Source: an uncultured Eubacteriales bacterium (lineage in GTDB: Bacteria > Bacillota > Clostridia > Christensenellales > Aristaeellaceae). From it: 37,766 nt of DNA. Made by a program: the position numbers and the translations under genes. Of this stretch, positions 29,199-37,732 are shown piece after piece. The notes beneath the pieces were generated by a model. The model ran no database searches, was not told where the DNA came from, and worked only from the letters and a program-made list of their open reading frames with translations. Position 1 is the stretch's first letter. Every line of letters begins with the position of its first letter. Location: the NCBI GenBank assembly GCA_900316415.1, contig ONCV01000022.1, forward strand, positions 1 to 37,766, given 5' to 3'.

Positions 29199-30272
29199 TT
29201 ACAGAATGACCAGCTCCTTGCGGGCGGTGGTCAGGGGCTCGGATCCGTTCTCCTTCACCAGACAGGTGTTCTCGATCCGGACACCGCCGATGCCGGGGAG
29301 ATAAATCCCGGGTTCGACCGTAATCACCATGCCCGCCTTCAGCGTGTCATGGCAGCTGGGGCTCAGGCGGGGATTCTCGTGGATGTCGATGCCCACGCAG
29401 TGGCCCAGCCCGTGGCCGAAGCGTCCGGCGTATCCCTGGGAATCAATGTAGTCCCGGGCCAGCCGGTCAATCTCGAAGCAGTTCTTTCCCGCGGCCAGGG
29501 CGGCCTCGCACATGGTCTGGGCCCGCAGCACCGTGCTGTACACCTTCCGCATCTCCGGGGAAGGCTCGCCCAGGGCCACGGTCCGGGTCATGTCGCTGCA
29601 GTATCCCCCGACCTTCGCGCCGAAGTCCATCGTAATCATGTCCCCGCGGCGCAGGGTTCTCGTCCCGGGCACGGCGTGGGGCAGGCTGCCGTTCACGCCG
29701 CTGGCGATGATCGTGGAGAAGGCCAGCGCCTCCGCCCCCAGGCGGAACATGCAGTTTTCCAGCTCCAGCCGCAGCTCCAGCTCGGTCATGCCGACCCGGA
29801 TCTTCGGCAGCACAGCCTCGAAGGCCTCGCTGGTGATCGCCGCGGCCTTCCGCATGGTCACGATCTCGGCGGGCGTCTTGATCTCGCGGATCGTCTGGGG
29901 CGCCTTCTTCAGCGGCACGTAGCTGACTTCCTCGCCCACCGCGGCGCGGAGGTTCTCGAAATCATCCACGGACAGGTAGTTGCTCTCGAAGCGGAGCTCC
30001 GTCACCCCGTCGCGCCGGCACAGCTCCGCCAGGCGCTTCTCGTGGGGATGATCGGTATCGGTCATCACGACTTCAAAGCCCGGCGCGGCCTTCTCGGCGG
30101 CCTCCGTGTAGCGAAAATCGGTAATGATGGCTTTCCGTTCCGCCGTCAGGTACACCATGCCCTCGCCGGCGTATCCCTCGGTCAGATACAGAATGTTGGA
30201 CGGATCGTGGATCACGAGGGCCGTGTTCATGCCCAGATGGAGCATTTCGGTCAGTCTGTCAGTGGCGGTCAT
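29199..30272 (-). CDS. Xaa-Pro aminopeptidase-like M24 metallopeptidase
   Basis: 357 aa. The family removes N-terminal residues preceding proline, in the cytoplasm. The pita-bread metal ligands are all visible: Asp in ITMDFGAKVGG, Asp in YCSDMTRTVALG, His in GRFGHGLGHCVG, Glu in VEPGIYLPG and Glu in VRIENTCLV. The N-terminal creatinase-like domain begins about LHLGMNTALVIHDPSNILYL. I prefer the ATG at 30272 with AAAGGA about 10 nt upstream; an in-frame TTG at 30284 would sit directly on that site. It is the first gene of the unit that continues with efp, and is divergent from addB. Confidence 0.93.
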   Translation of the reverse strand: MTATDRLTEMLHLGMNTALVIHDPSNILYLTEGYAGEGMVYLTAERKAIITDFRYTEAAEKAAPGFEVVMTDTDHPHEKRLAELCRRDGVTELRFESNYLSVDDFENLRAAVGEEVSYVPLKKAPQTIREIKTPAEIVTMRKAAAITSEAFEAVLPKIRVGMTELELRLELENCMFRLGAEALAFSTIIASGVNGSLPHAVPGTRTLRRGDMITMDFGAKVGGYCSDMTRTVALGEPSPEMRKVYSTVLRAQTMCEAALAAGKNCFEIDRLARDYIDSQGYAGRFGHGLGHCVGIDIHENPRLSPSCHDTLKAGMVITVEPGIYLPGIGGVRIENTCLVKENGSEPLTTARKELVIL

Positions 30273-30311
30273 TCCTTCGTTCAATCCTTTCCGGGTACAA
30301 ACCCGTTGGCT

Positions 30312-30340
30312 ATTTTATCATATCCCTCCCGTTTTGAAAA
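30312..30340 (-). promoter_or_regulatory. Promoter of the pepP-like-efp unit
   Basis: TAAAAT (30312-30317) is preceded by TGA, making an extended -10, and TTTTCA (30335-30340) lies 17 bp upstream. It is in the 142-bp divergent gap with addB, for which no clear plus-strand promoter was seen. Confidence 0.55.
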
Positions 30341-30414
30341 GCACTTTTTTCATTTCGGGAAATATGGTAGACTGTCCCCTGTCGAAGCAGAAAAACGCCG
30401 GAGGAGAATATGGG

Positions 30415-33400
30415 ATGATGGATTTTCGGGTTCTGGGCGCCTCCGCGGAAGCGCAGCGCTCCTGGCTTCTCTCCCAGGTGGCCGCCAGCCGCGGGGCCGG
30501 TCGGCCCGTGGTGCTCTTCGTGCCGGAGCAGTATACGCTGCAGGCCGAGCGGGATCTGATGACCGGGCTGAAGCTTCCCGGGCTGCTGGATCTGGATGTG
30601 GTCAGCCCCACCCGGCTGAAATCCCTCGTGCGGGAGCGGGCGGGCTTCAACGGGCGGGCCGCCCTGGACGAGGCGGGGCGGGCCATGGTGCTGCACCGGG
30701 CGCTGCAGCGCTGCGGCGGCGAACTGAGCTATTATCAGCGGCTGGACAGCCTGTACGGCGCCGTGGCCCGCATGGACCGGACCCTCTGCGAGCTGCAGGA
30801 GGAAAACCTGGCGCCGGAGGATCTGGATGCCCTGGCGGAAGCGTCCCGCGGCGCCCAGCGGGTGAAATATCAGGATCTCGGAAAAATCTGGAGGACCTGC
30901 CTGGATCTGCAGGGGGATCGCTTTGACGATCCCGCGGCCGCCTGGCGGGACACCTGCGCCAGGCTGCCGGCCAGCGGCCTCTGGCGGGGCGCCGATCTGT
31001 ATGTCTATGGCTTCGATACCGTCCGGCCGGATCTGCGGCAGCTGCTGCTGGCCGCCGCCGGCGTCTGCCGCTCCGTCCGGGTGCTGCTGACCATGCGGGA
31101 AGCCTCCGCCCCCGCCGGCAGGATCTACCGTCCGCAGCGGGACAGCGCCGCCGCCCTGCTGGCCGCGCTGGAGGAGCGGGGCATCGCCGCTTCCCTGGAA
31201 TTCCTGAAGGATCCTCCCCCCGCCCCGGAGGACGTGCTGGGCTTTCTGCGCGCGCATGTGTTTTCGGAAACCGGCGCCCGCTTTCCCGGATCTCCCGGGC
31301 CCGCCCTGTCCCTCTTTGCCGCCCCGCATCCGACGGGGGAAGCCCTCGACGCGGTGGCGGCGCTGCACGCCTGGCACCGGGAGGGCATTCCCTGGAACCG
31401 CATGGCCGTCGCCCTGCCCCGGGGCGCCTCGGGGGAAAGCCTCCGGGCCGCCCTGACGCGGCATCATATTCCCTTCTTCTTCAGCCGCCGGGAGGAGCTG
31501 GGCCGCCACGGCGTCAGCCAGCTGCTCTCCGCCGCCCTGACCTGTGTTTCCCGGGGGCCGGATACCGAATCCCTGCTGCGCATCGCGCGCAGCGGCTTCA
31601 GCACCCTGACCCGGGAGGAGGGGGATCGGCTCCAGGCCTATGTCCGCGCCTGGGGCATCGATCGCAGGCGCTGGCAGAAGCCCTTCTCCCGGGGGGAGGA
31701 CGCGGCGGAGGCGGAGGAGCTTCGCCTCAGGCTGCTGGAGCCCCTGGATCATCTGCACAACGCCCTGCTCTCCGCCCGGTCGGCGGAGGCCAGCGTCGAG
31801 GCGGTGTTCCTCTTCCTGCGGGAGGAGGACGTCTATTCCAAACTCCAGGCCCGCCAGGAGCGCCTTCTGGAGGAGGGGCGGTTCGCGGAGGCCGTCGTGG
31901 ATCGGCAGGTCTGGGATCTGCTGATGAATCTGCTGGATCAGCTCTATGCCCTGCTGGGCGGCCGGAGGGCCACCCTGAAGGAAATTGCCGCCCTGCTGCA
32001 GGGCGCGCTGGAGCGGGCTTCCCTCTCCGCCCTTCCCGAGGAGGAGGAAGGCGTCGCCGTGGGCCAGATCGGGCACATGCTCCCCGGCCGGCTCGAGGCG
32101 ATGATCGTGCCGGGCATGAACGAGGGCGTCATGAACGCCCGGGATGATTCCCTCCTCTCCGATCCGGAGCGCGGGGCCCTGGAGGCCCGGGCCGGCCGGG
32201 CCGTGGGCATGAATCAGGCCCGTCTGGGCATGATGGTCCGTTCCGATTATATCCGGACGCTTTCCCTGCCGGAGCGTTATCTCCGGGTCAGCTACTGCCT
32301 GCGCAGCGAGAGCGGCTCCGCCCTGCTGCCCGGGGAGCCGGTGGCCGAGCTGCGCCGGCTGTTTCCGGCCCTGCGGGAGGAGGGCGGCCTGACCTCTGCG
32401 GAGCTTCCGCCGGTTCCCGGGCTTCCCTCCCTGGCGCTGGAAACCGCCGTGCCCCTGCTGCGGGAAATCCGCTCCGGAGCCCGCGCCGGCCTTTCCCCCG
32501 AATGGGAGGAGGCGCTCCGGAGCCTGGCGCGTCATCCGGATACCGCCTCCGCCGCCCGCAGCGTTTTCGCCCGGATGGCGGAGGGCCGGGAGAGCTCCCG
32601 GATTTCCGGTCCCGTCGCCGTCCGGCTCTTCCACGGGGAGCGGGTTTCCGTCAGCCGGCTGGAGTGCTTCGCCGCCTGCCCCCGGCTTCATTTCCTGCGG
32701 TACGGGCTCCGGCCCCTGCTGCCCCGCACCTTTGAGTTCACCCCCGGCGACGCGGGAAACTTCTATCATCTGGCCCTGCAGCAGTACATGGATCAGGCCG
32801 TGCGGGATCCCGCCTGGCCCCGGCTGCGGGAGGATCGGGTCGCGGCGCTGATGGACACCATCCTGGATCAGCTGACCCTGCCCTGGGAGGAGGGGCCGCT
32901 GCGGGAGGATGCCCTGGGCGGCTGGCAGGGGGAGGAAATCCTCCGCCGCGCCCGGCATGCCGCCTCCGTGCTGACGCGGTTCGCCGCCAACGGGGATTTC
33001 CAGGTCCTGGGCACGGAGCTGGAATTCGGGGAGGGCACCCATCTGCCGCCCCTGGTACTGCGCCTGGAGGACGGGGCGGAGATTGCCCTGCGGGGCAAGA
33101 TCGACCGGCTGGACCGGTATCGCGGGCCGGACGGGGATTATCTGCGGATTCTGGACCTGAAGAGCAGCGAAAAAAGCCTCGATCCCGCCCGGATGGATTC
33201 CGGCGAACAGCTGCAGCTGATGATCTATCTGCGGGCCGCGCTGCTCGGGCATCCCGGGGCCGCCCCGGCCGGGGCGCTGTACTTCCCGGTGCTGGACCGG
33301 GAGGTTTCCGCCGAAAGCCCGGAGGAAGCGGAGGAGCAGCGGATCCGGGCCGTCCAGCTGAAGGGCGTCGTCCTGGGCGAGGAAAATATCCTCCGGGCCA

Positions 33401-33726
33401 TGGACCGGGATCGCTCCCCCTTCTCGCTGCCGAAGATCTTCAACCGGGACGGCAGCATCTCCAAATCCGCCTCCTGGGCACTGCCGGAGGAGGTGCTCCG
33501 CTCCCTGATGGAGGCCGCGGTCCGGAAGGCCGCGGAAATCTGCGGGCAGATCCGCGCCGGCCAGGTTTCCGCTTCCCCCTCCGTCTCCGCGGACCGGACG
33601 CCCTGCTCCTTCTGCGAGTTCCAGTCCGTCTGTCCCGCGCGGAAAAAACGGGAGCGCGCCCTTCCCCGGGGCCTGGACTACGCGGATGTGGGCCGGGACG
33701 CCGGCGCTGATCCCGCCGGGAACTGA
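30415..33726 (+). CDS. addB: ATP-dependent helicase/nuclease subunit B, Walker A motif degenerate
   Basis: 1103 aa. AddB works with AddA to resect double-strand breaks and hand ends to RecA. Family hallmarks: VVLFVPEQYTLQAERDLMTG near residue 40; an iron-sulfur cluster set with Cys755 (FAACPRLHF) and the C-terminal Cys1064, Cys1067 and Cys1073 (PCSFCEFQSVC); and the RecB-like nuclease motif with GKIDRLD, Asp914 and Lys916 (ILDLKSS) and GEQLQLMIYL. The oddity is the N-terminus. Where AddB proteins read GRxGSGKT, this one has LGASAEAQRSWLL, with no GKT. The ATG at 30415 follows GGAGGAG at 8 nt. No addA follows; the next gene is an unrelated small P-loop protein with its own promoter. Confidence 0.88.
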   Translation: MMDFRVLGASAEAQRSWLLSQVAASRGAGRPVVLFVPEQYTLQAERDLMTGLKLPGLLDLDVVSPTRLKSLVRERAGFNGRAALDEAGRAMVLHRALQRCGGELSYYQRLDSLYGAVARMDRTLCELQEENLAPEDLDALAEASRGAQRVKYQDLGKIWRTCLDLQGDRFDDPAAAWRDTCARLPASGLWRGADLYVYGFDTVRPDLRQLLLAAAGVCRSVRVLLTMREASAPAGRIYRPQRDSAAALLAALEERGIAASLEFLKDPPPAPEDVLGFLRAHVFSETGARFPGSPGPALSLFAAPHPTGEALDAVAALHAWHREGIPWNRMAVALPRGASGESLRAALTRHHIPFFFSRREELGRHGVSQLLSAALTCVSRGPDTESLLRIARSGFSTLTREEGDRLQAYVRAWGIDRRRWQKPFSRGEDAAEAEELRLRLLEPLDHLHNALLSARSAEASVEAVFLFLREEDVYSKLQARQERLLEEGRFAEAVVDRQVWDLLMNLLDQLYALLGGRRATLKEIAALLQGALERASLSALPEEEEGVAVGQIGHMLPGRLEAMIVPGMNEGVMNARDDSLLSDPERGALEARAGRAVGMNQARLGMMVRSDYIRTLSLPERYLRVSYCLRSESGSALLPGEPVAELRRLFPALREEGGLTSAELPPVPGLPSLALETAVPLLREIRSGARAGLSPEWEEALRSLARHPDTASAARSVFARMAEGRESSRISGPVAVRLFHGERVSVSRLECFAACPRLHFLRYGLRPLLPRTFEFTPGDAGNFYHLALQQYMDQAVRDPAWPRLREDRVAALMDTILDQLTLPWEEGPLREDALGGWQGEEILRRARHAASVLTRFAANGDFQVLGTELEFGEGTHLPPLVLRLEDGAEIALRGKIDRLDRYRGPDGDYLRILDLKSSEKSLDPARMDSGEQLQLMIYLRAALLGHPGAAPAGALYFPVLDREVSAESPEEAEEQRIRAVQLKGVVLGEENILRAMDRDRSPFSLPKIFNRDGSISKSASWALPEEVLRSLMEAAVRKAAEICGQIRAGQVSASPSVSADRTPCSFCEFQSVCPARKKRERALPRGLDYADVGRDAGADPAGN

Positions 33727-33795
33727 GCGATCGTGCGGTTTCGCTGTCTCCGGTTCCGTCCGTCCCCGAAGAATGTTTCTTTCCTGTCTGACCCA

Positions 33796-33824
33796 TTGCG
33801 CAAACGATAAAAATAGGCTATAAT
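33796..33824 (+). promoter_or_regulatory. Promoter of the small P-loop protein gene
   Basis: TTGCGC (33796-33801) and TATAAT (33819-33824) with a 17-bp spacer, 34 bp before the start codon. Confidence 0.7.
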
Positions 33825-33857
33825 GAGCCAAGAAAACCCACAAGGAGGTTGATTCCC

Positions 33858-34268
33858 ATGATACAGGTGATCGCCGGCAACAAGGGATCCGGAAAAACCA
33901 AGCGTCTTATTGACCTGACCAACGCTACCGCCCGGGAGGCGGTTCACGATGTCATCTTCCTCGATGATGACAATCGCTATATGTATGACGTGGATCACAA
34001 GGTCCGCTTCATCAATGCGTCGGACTACCACGTCAGCAGCACGGACATGTTCATCGGTTTCGTCTGCGGCATTCTCAGCTCGAACTACGATGTGGGAACG
34101 GTGTTCATCGACGCCTTCCTGAAGCTCTGCCGGACCGATCTGGACAAGACGGGTCCGGTGGTGGCCCTTCTTTCGGAGATGAGCAGCTCGCACAATGTCG
34201 ACTTTGTGCTGAGCGTCAGCGCGGATCCGGATTCCCTGCCGGATTTCCTCCGGCAGTATGTCATCTGA
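33858..34268 (+). CDS. Small P-loop NTP-binding protein of unknown function
   Basis: 136 aa. A perfect Walker A, GNKGSGKTKRL, lies at residues 7-17. A Walker B-like strand follows (HDVIFLDDDNRYMYDVDHKV), then ASDYHVSSTDMFIGFVCGIL and TVFIDAFLKLC, and the protein ends LPDFLRQYVI. Similar 130-140-residue proteins occur widely in Clostridia and are often labelled twitching motility PilT, but there is no pilus ATPase architecture here and that name is not supported. The ATG at 33858 follows AAGGAGGT; a TTG three codons earlier overlaps the site. It has its own promoter and terminator and so is a stand-alone gene. Confidence 0.85.
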   Translation: MIQVIAGNKGSGKTKRLIDLTNATAREAVHDVIFLDDDNRYMYDVDHKVRFINASDYHVSSTDMFIGFVCGILSSNYDVGTVFIDAFLKLCRTDLDKTGPVVALLSEMSSSHNVDFVLSVSADPDSLPDFLRQYVI

Positions 34269-34331
34269 CCTCTCGCGGAGCGTTCCCCGTTTCCGGCGAA
34301 TGAGTCGGGATTTTCCCATGGACTGATCTGG

Positions 34332-34363
34332 GGCGGTCTCCGCAGGGAGCCGCCTCTTTTCTT
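34332..34363 (+). terminator. Terminator after the small P-loop gene
   Basis: GGCGGTCTCC and GGGAGCCGCC pair around GCA, with one mismatch and two G-U pairs, followed by TCTTTTCTT. The rest of the 189-nt gap before thrC shows no other clear signal except the GAGGAGG site. Confidence 0.65.
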
Positions 34364-34457
34364 CTCCGGGCGGATTCCCGGCCCGCCCCGTGCCGCGGCC
34401 GGCGGATCCGGAAGGCTCCGCCCGTCTTCGGCAATCTGATTTCGAGGAGGAATCTCC

Positions 34458-35954
34458 ATGTCGTTCTTTTCCACCCGCGGCGGTAGCTGCGTTACTGCCA
34501 GCCAGGCGATCCTGCGGGGGCTCGCGCAGGACGGCGGGCTCTATGTCCCCGCCATGTTTCCCCCGGTCTCTTCCGGCGATGTCGCTGCCATGGGCCAGAT
34601 GTCCTATCCCCGGCGGGCGCTGGAAATTCTGAAGCTCTATCTGGAGGATTTCAGCCCCCGGGAGATCGAGGAGGCCGTCACGGCGGCGTATTCGCCGGAT
34701 CGCTTTGACGATCCCGCCATCGCCCCGCTGAAGCCCCTGGATGAGAATACCTGGGTGCTGGAGCTCTTCCACGGGCCCACGCTGGCCTTCAAGGATATGG
34801 CTCTGCAGCTGCTTCCCCATCTGACGGCGCTCAGCGCCCGCAAGAACGGGGAGAACCGCGAGGTTTCGATCCTGGTCGCCACCAGCGGGGATACGGGAAA
34901 GGCCGCGCTGGAAGGTTTCCGGGATGTGCCCGGCACCAGTTGCACCGTCTTCTATCCCCTGGATGGCGTCAGCGACGTGCAGCGCCTGCAGATGGTGACC
35001 ACCGGCGGGAATAACACCCACGTCATCGCGGTGAAGGGGAATTTTGACGATGCCCAGACCGGCGTCAAGGAGCTGTTCAGCTCGCCGGAATTCGCCGCGC
35101 AGATGGATGCCCGGGGAAAGGTGCTTTCCTCCGCGAATTCCATCAACTTCGGCCGGCTGGTTCCCCAGGTGGTGTATTACTTCTCCGCCTATGCGGATCT
35201 GGTGGCCCGCGGAGCTGTCGTCTGCGGCAATCCGGTGAACTTCTGCGTCCCCACGGGCAATTTCGGCAACATTCTGGCCGCCTATTACGCGCATCAGATG
35301 GGCCTGCCCATCGGAAAGCTGATCTGCGCCAGCAACCGCAACAACGTCCTGACGGATTTCTTCCAGTCCGGCATCTATTCGACGCACCGGCTCTTCTTCA
35401 AGACAAAGAGCCCCAGCATGGATATCCTGGTCTCCAGCAATCTGGAGCGCCTGCTCTTCGAGGCAGCGGACCGGGACGGCGAGCTGGTCAAAACCTGGAT
35501 GCATCTGCTGAAGGACTGCGGCTCCTACAGCGTGGGCGATCAGCGCCGGGAATGGATGGCGAGCCTGTTCTGGGGCGGCTGTGCCGACGATCTGGCCACC
35601 CTGCAGGAAATCGGCCTCCGCTTCTCCCAGGATCATTATCTGATGGACACCCATACGGCGGTCGCCAGCTCCGTGCTGCGGCAGTACCGCCTGGAGAGCC
35701 ATGACGCGGCGCCGACCGTTCTGGTCTCCACCGCCAGCCCCTACAAGTTTGCCCGCGATGTGCTTACGGGCATCGCCGGGGCGGAATGCAGCGAGGGGCT
35801 GGATCCCTTCGCCTGCAGCGAGGAACTGCAGCGCCGCTCCGGCATCCCCATGCCGGCGCAGGTTCGCGCCCTGCCGGATCTTCCCATCCGTCACCGGGCG
35901 GAATGCGAAACGGCGGACATGGGCGCCGCGGTGTTGCGGGAGTTCGGCGGCTGA
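34458..35954 (+). CDS. thrC: Threonine synthase
   Basis: 498 aa, the long form. It converts O-phosphohomoserine to threonine using pyridoxal phosphate. The cofactor lysine is in GPTLAFKDMALQLLP. Other family blocks are the N-terminal STRGG.....QAILRGLAQDGGLYVP pattern, LVATSGDTGKAALEGF, SVNSxNxxR-like SSANSINFGRLVPQVVYYF, and VPTGNFGNILAAYYAHQMGLP. The start ATG has GAGGAGG upstream. No hom or thrB gene is adjacent, so the threonine pathway is dispersed. It lies 95 nt before guaA, which could be on the same transcript, since neither a clear terminator nor a promoter was found between them. Confidence 0.96.
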   Translation: MSFFSTRGGSCVTASQAILRGLAQDGGLYVPAMFPPVSSGDVAAMGQMSYPRRALEILKLYLEDFSPREIEEAVTAAYSPDRFDDPAIAPLKPLDENTWVLELFHGPTLAFKDMALQLLPHLTALSARKNGENREVSILVATSGDTGKAALEGFRDVPGTSCTVFYPLDGVSDVQRLQMVTTGGNNTHVIAVKGNFDDAQTGVKELFSSPEFAAQMDARGKVLSSANSINFGRLVPQVVYYFSAYADLVARGAVVCGNPVNFCVPTGNFGNILAAYYAHQMGLPIGKLICASNRNNVLTDFFQSGIYSTHRLFFKTKSPSMDILVSSNLERLLFEAADRDGELVKTWMHLLKDCGSYSVGDQRREWMASLFWGGCADDLATLQEIGLRFSQDHYLMDTHTAVASSVLRQYRLESHDAAPTVLVSTASPYKFARDVLTGIAGAECSEGLDPFACSEELQRRSGIPMPAQVRALPDLPIRHRAECETADMGAAVLREFGG

Positions 35955-36049
35955 GACGCATTCCGGCCGGATCCCTCCCCCTTTTCGTTTCCCCGCGGGG
36001 ACGGCCCGCACGCAATATATCCTATTCGATCAATGACGGAGGAAATGCA

Positions 36050-37030
36050 ATGGAATCCAACAAACGTCCCGAATCCATGGTTCGTATCACCACGCCCGAG
36101 CTGGCGGAAGCCTTCATCGGGGAGCAGCTTGACGCCATCCGCGCCCAGGTGGGAGACAAAAAAGTGCTGCTGGCCCTTTCCGGCGGCGTGGACAGCTCCG
36201 TCTGCGCGGCGCTGCTGATCCGGGCGATCGGCCGGAATCTGGTGGCGGTGCACGTGAATCACGGTCTCCTGCGCAAGGGCGAGCCCGAGCAGGTCATCGA
36301 GGTTTTCCGGAACCAGATGAACGCCAACCTGATCTATGTGGACGCGGTGGACCGCTTCCTGGACAAGTTGGCCGGCGTGTCCGACCCGGAGCAGAAGCGG
36401 AAGATCATCGGCAAGGAATTCATCGATGTCTTTGCGGAGGAAGCCGCCAAGCAGGACGGCATCCGCTTTCTCGCCCAGGGAACCATCTATCCGGACATCC
36501 TGGAGTCCGACGGTGTCAAGAGTCACCACAATGTGGGCGGACTGCCTCCGGAACTGGATTTTGAGCTGGTCGAGCCCGTCAAGTTCCTGTACAAGGACGA
36601 GGTTCGCGTCGTCGGCAAGGCCCTGGGCCTGCCGGACAGCATGGTCTATCGGCAGCCCTTCCCCGGCCCCGGCCTGGGCGTCCGCTGCGTCGGCGCCATC
36701 ACCCGGGACCGCCTGGAAGCCGTCCGGGAATCCGATGCCATCCTGCGCGAGGAATTCGCCGCCGCGGGCCTGCAGGGCAAGGTCTGGCAGTATTTCACCG
36801 TGGTGCCGGATCTGAAGTCCACCGGCATCAAGGACAACAAGCGCACCTGGGACTGGCCGGTCATCCTCCGCGCGGTCAACAGCGTGGATGCCACCTCCGC
36901 CACCATTGAGGAAATCCCCTATGCGCTGCTCGGCAAAATCACGAACCGCATTCTGGCAGAGGTCAAGGGCGTCAACCGCGTCCTCTACGACCTCAGCCCC
37001 AAGCCCGTAGCCACGATTGAGTGGGAATAA
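36050..37030 (+). CDS. guaA: GMP synthase, ATP-pyrophosphatase (synthetase) subunit only
   Basis: 326 aa. This is the XMP-aminating half of GMP synthase: the PP-loop LALSGGVDSSV (residues 41-51), TIYPDILESDG and SHHNVGGLP, and the dimerisation domain ending YDLSPKPVATIEWE. The glutaminase domain of about 190 residues that precedes it in most bacterial GuaA proteins is missing. The start is fixed at the ATG at 36050 by GGAGGA 6 nt upstream, and the preceding DNA is intergenic and thrC. In archaea the two halves are separate genes, so a stand-alone glutaminase subunit may be encoded elsewhere, or ammonia may be used directly. The last bases (37016-37030) match the guaA attachment-site region used by many integrating elements. 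Confidence 0.95.
   Translation: MESNKRPESMVRITTPELAEAFIGEQLDAIRAQVGDKKVLLALSGGVDSSVCAALLIRAIGRNLVAVHVNHGLLRKGEPEQVIEVFRNQMNANLIYVDAVDRFLDKLAGVSDPEQKRKIIGKEFIDVFAEEAAKQDGIRFLAQGTIYPDILESDGVKSHHNVGGLPPELDFELVEPVKFLYKDEVRVVGKALGLPDSMVYRQPFPGPGLGVRCVGAITRDRLEAVRESDAILREEFAAAGLQGKVWQYFTVVPDLKSTGIKDNKRTWDWPVILRAVNSVDATSATIEEIPYALLGKITNRILAEVKGVNRVLYDLSPKPVATIEWE
37016..37030 (+). other. Putative attachment site (attL/attB core) at the 3' end of guaA
   Basis: ATTGAGTGGGAATAA is the conserved guaA terminus that serves as the insertion target of many genomic islands and conjugative elements. Immediately beyond it, the gene content changes to a regulator of a type common in mobile elements. The second copy, needed for proof, would lie outside the window. 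Confidence 0.5.
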
Positions 37031-37040
37031 AGGCTGAAAT

Positions 37041-37071
37041 CCGGAAACCTGCATAAAATAAGGGTTTCCGG
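37041..37071 (+). other. Hairpin just past guaA
   Basis: CCGGAAACC and GGTTTCCGG pair across a 13-nt AT-rich loop. No U-tract follows, so it is an uncertain terminator; it could also belong to the recombination region. Confidence 0.4.
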
Positions 37072-37088
37072 GTGGTCAAAATCCCGCG

Positions 37089-37108
37089 TGGCAACAATTT
37101 GGCAACAA
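37089..37108. repeat. Two direct TGGCAACAA repeats, 11-bp period
   Basis: TGGCAACAA occurs at 37089-37097 and 37100-37108, one helical turn apart, about 60 bp past the guaA stop. Phased short repeats near an attachment site are typical of integrase arm or excisionase sites; this role is inferred. Confidence 0.55.
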
Positions 37109-37129
37109 AAATCCATCATTCTGAAAATG

Positions 37130-37164
37130 AGGGCTAACTGATTTTGTGTAGATCAGTTAGCCCT
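37130..37164. terminator. Hairpin between convergent guaA and the Xre-type gene
   Basis: A perfect 13-bp stem (AGGGCTAACTGAT / ATCAGTTAGCCCT) with a 9-nt loop, followed by ATTTCTATGCATTTT on the plus strand and CATTTTCAG on the minus strand. Probably a bidirectional terminator. Confidence 0.65.
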
Positions 37165-37195
37165 ATTTCTATGCATTTTCAGAAGGATGGAGGTG

Positions 37196-37732
37196 TTACT
37201 CGTGATCATTGTCTGGATTCTGCTGCAATCCGGCGATCAGATCATCCATCAGGCCCTGGGATGGAACTTTCACCCACCGCCGGGTGGTATCGCCATCGGG
37301 GAAATTATAGCGCCACTGGTCATAGGCTTCCTGGGTGATCTCGCCCTTCCGCAGCGCATTGGCTGCTGCCTGCCATTCGTACAGCATCCGATGCAGCTCA
37401 GCCGCCTGCTGGCTGTCACGAAGATTCACCCGCAGGCAGACATCGCCCTCGGATTCCTCTACATACAGGCCATATCGGTCTTCCAGGGTGAAAAGAGTGT
37501 GCATGAGACCAACATAGGAATCAATATCCGGCACCAATATGGCATGGGGCGATACACCGAAGATTTGCGCCATCTGTGCTGTCAGATCGGCCTTCGGATT
37601 CCGGTCCTCGGATTCATACTGTGCCATGCGTACATCGGCGGAATTGACCGGGAAGCCCAGAAGCTGTCCCAAATAACGCTGCGTCATCTTCATGCGCTTG
37701 CGGAAATGATGAATGCGCTCGCCAGTGGCCAT
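37196..37732 (-). CDS. Xre-family helix-turn-helix regulator
   Basis: 178 aa. Residues about 4-62 form a lambda-repressor-like helix-turn-helix domain (GERIHHFRKRMKMTQRYLGQ, then VRMAQYESEDRNPKADLTAQ and MAQIFGVSPHAIL). The remaining part is a helical/beta region (LFTLEDRYGLYVEESEGDVC) with no metallopeptidase or enzyme motif. Such proteins are common as regulators in conjugative and integrative elements of Clostridia. The ATG at 37732 has AAAGGGG 8 nt upstream; an earlier in-frame codon overlaps that site. It is convergent with guaA and transcribed toward the putative attachment site, so it would be the outermost gene of an element that continues to the right. Its target is unknown. Confidence 0.85.
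   Translation of the reverse strand: MATGERIHHFRKRMKMTQRYLGQLLGFPVNSADVRMAQYESEDRNPKADLTAQMAQIFGVSPHAILVPDIDSYVGLMHTLFTLEDRYGLYVEESEGDVCLRVNLRDSQQAAELHRMLYEWQAAANALRKGEITQEAYDQWRYNFPDGDTTRRWVKVPSQGLMDDLIAGLQQNPDNDHE

Noticed and set aside
33858..34268. Pilus retraction ATPase PilT
   Set aside because: Only 136 residues with a Walker A; it lacks the Asp and His boxes and the size of the family, and no pilus genes are nearby.
30415..34268. The small P-loop protein as a replacement for AddB's lost ATP site
   Set aside because: It has its own promoter and no similarity to the AddB N-terminal region; adjacency alone is too weak.
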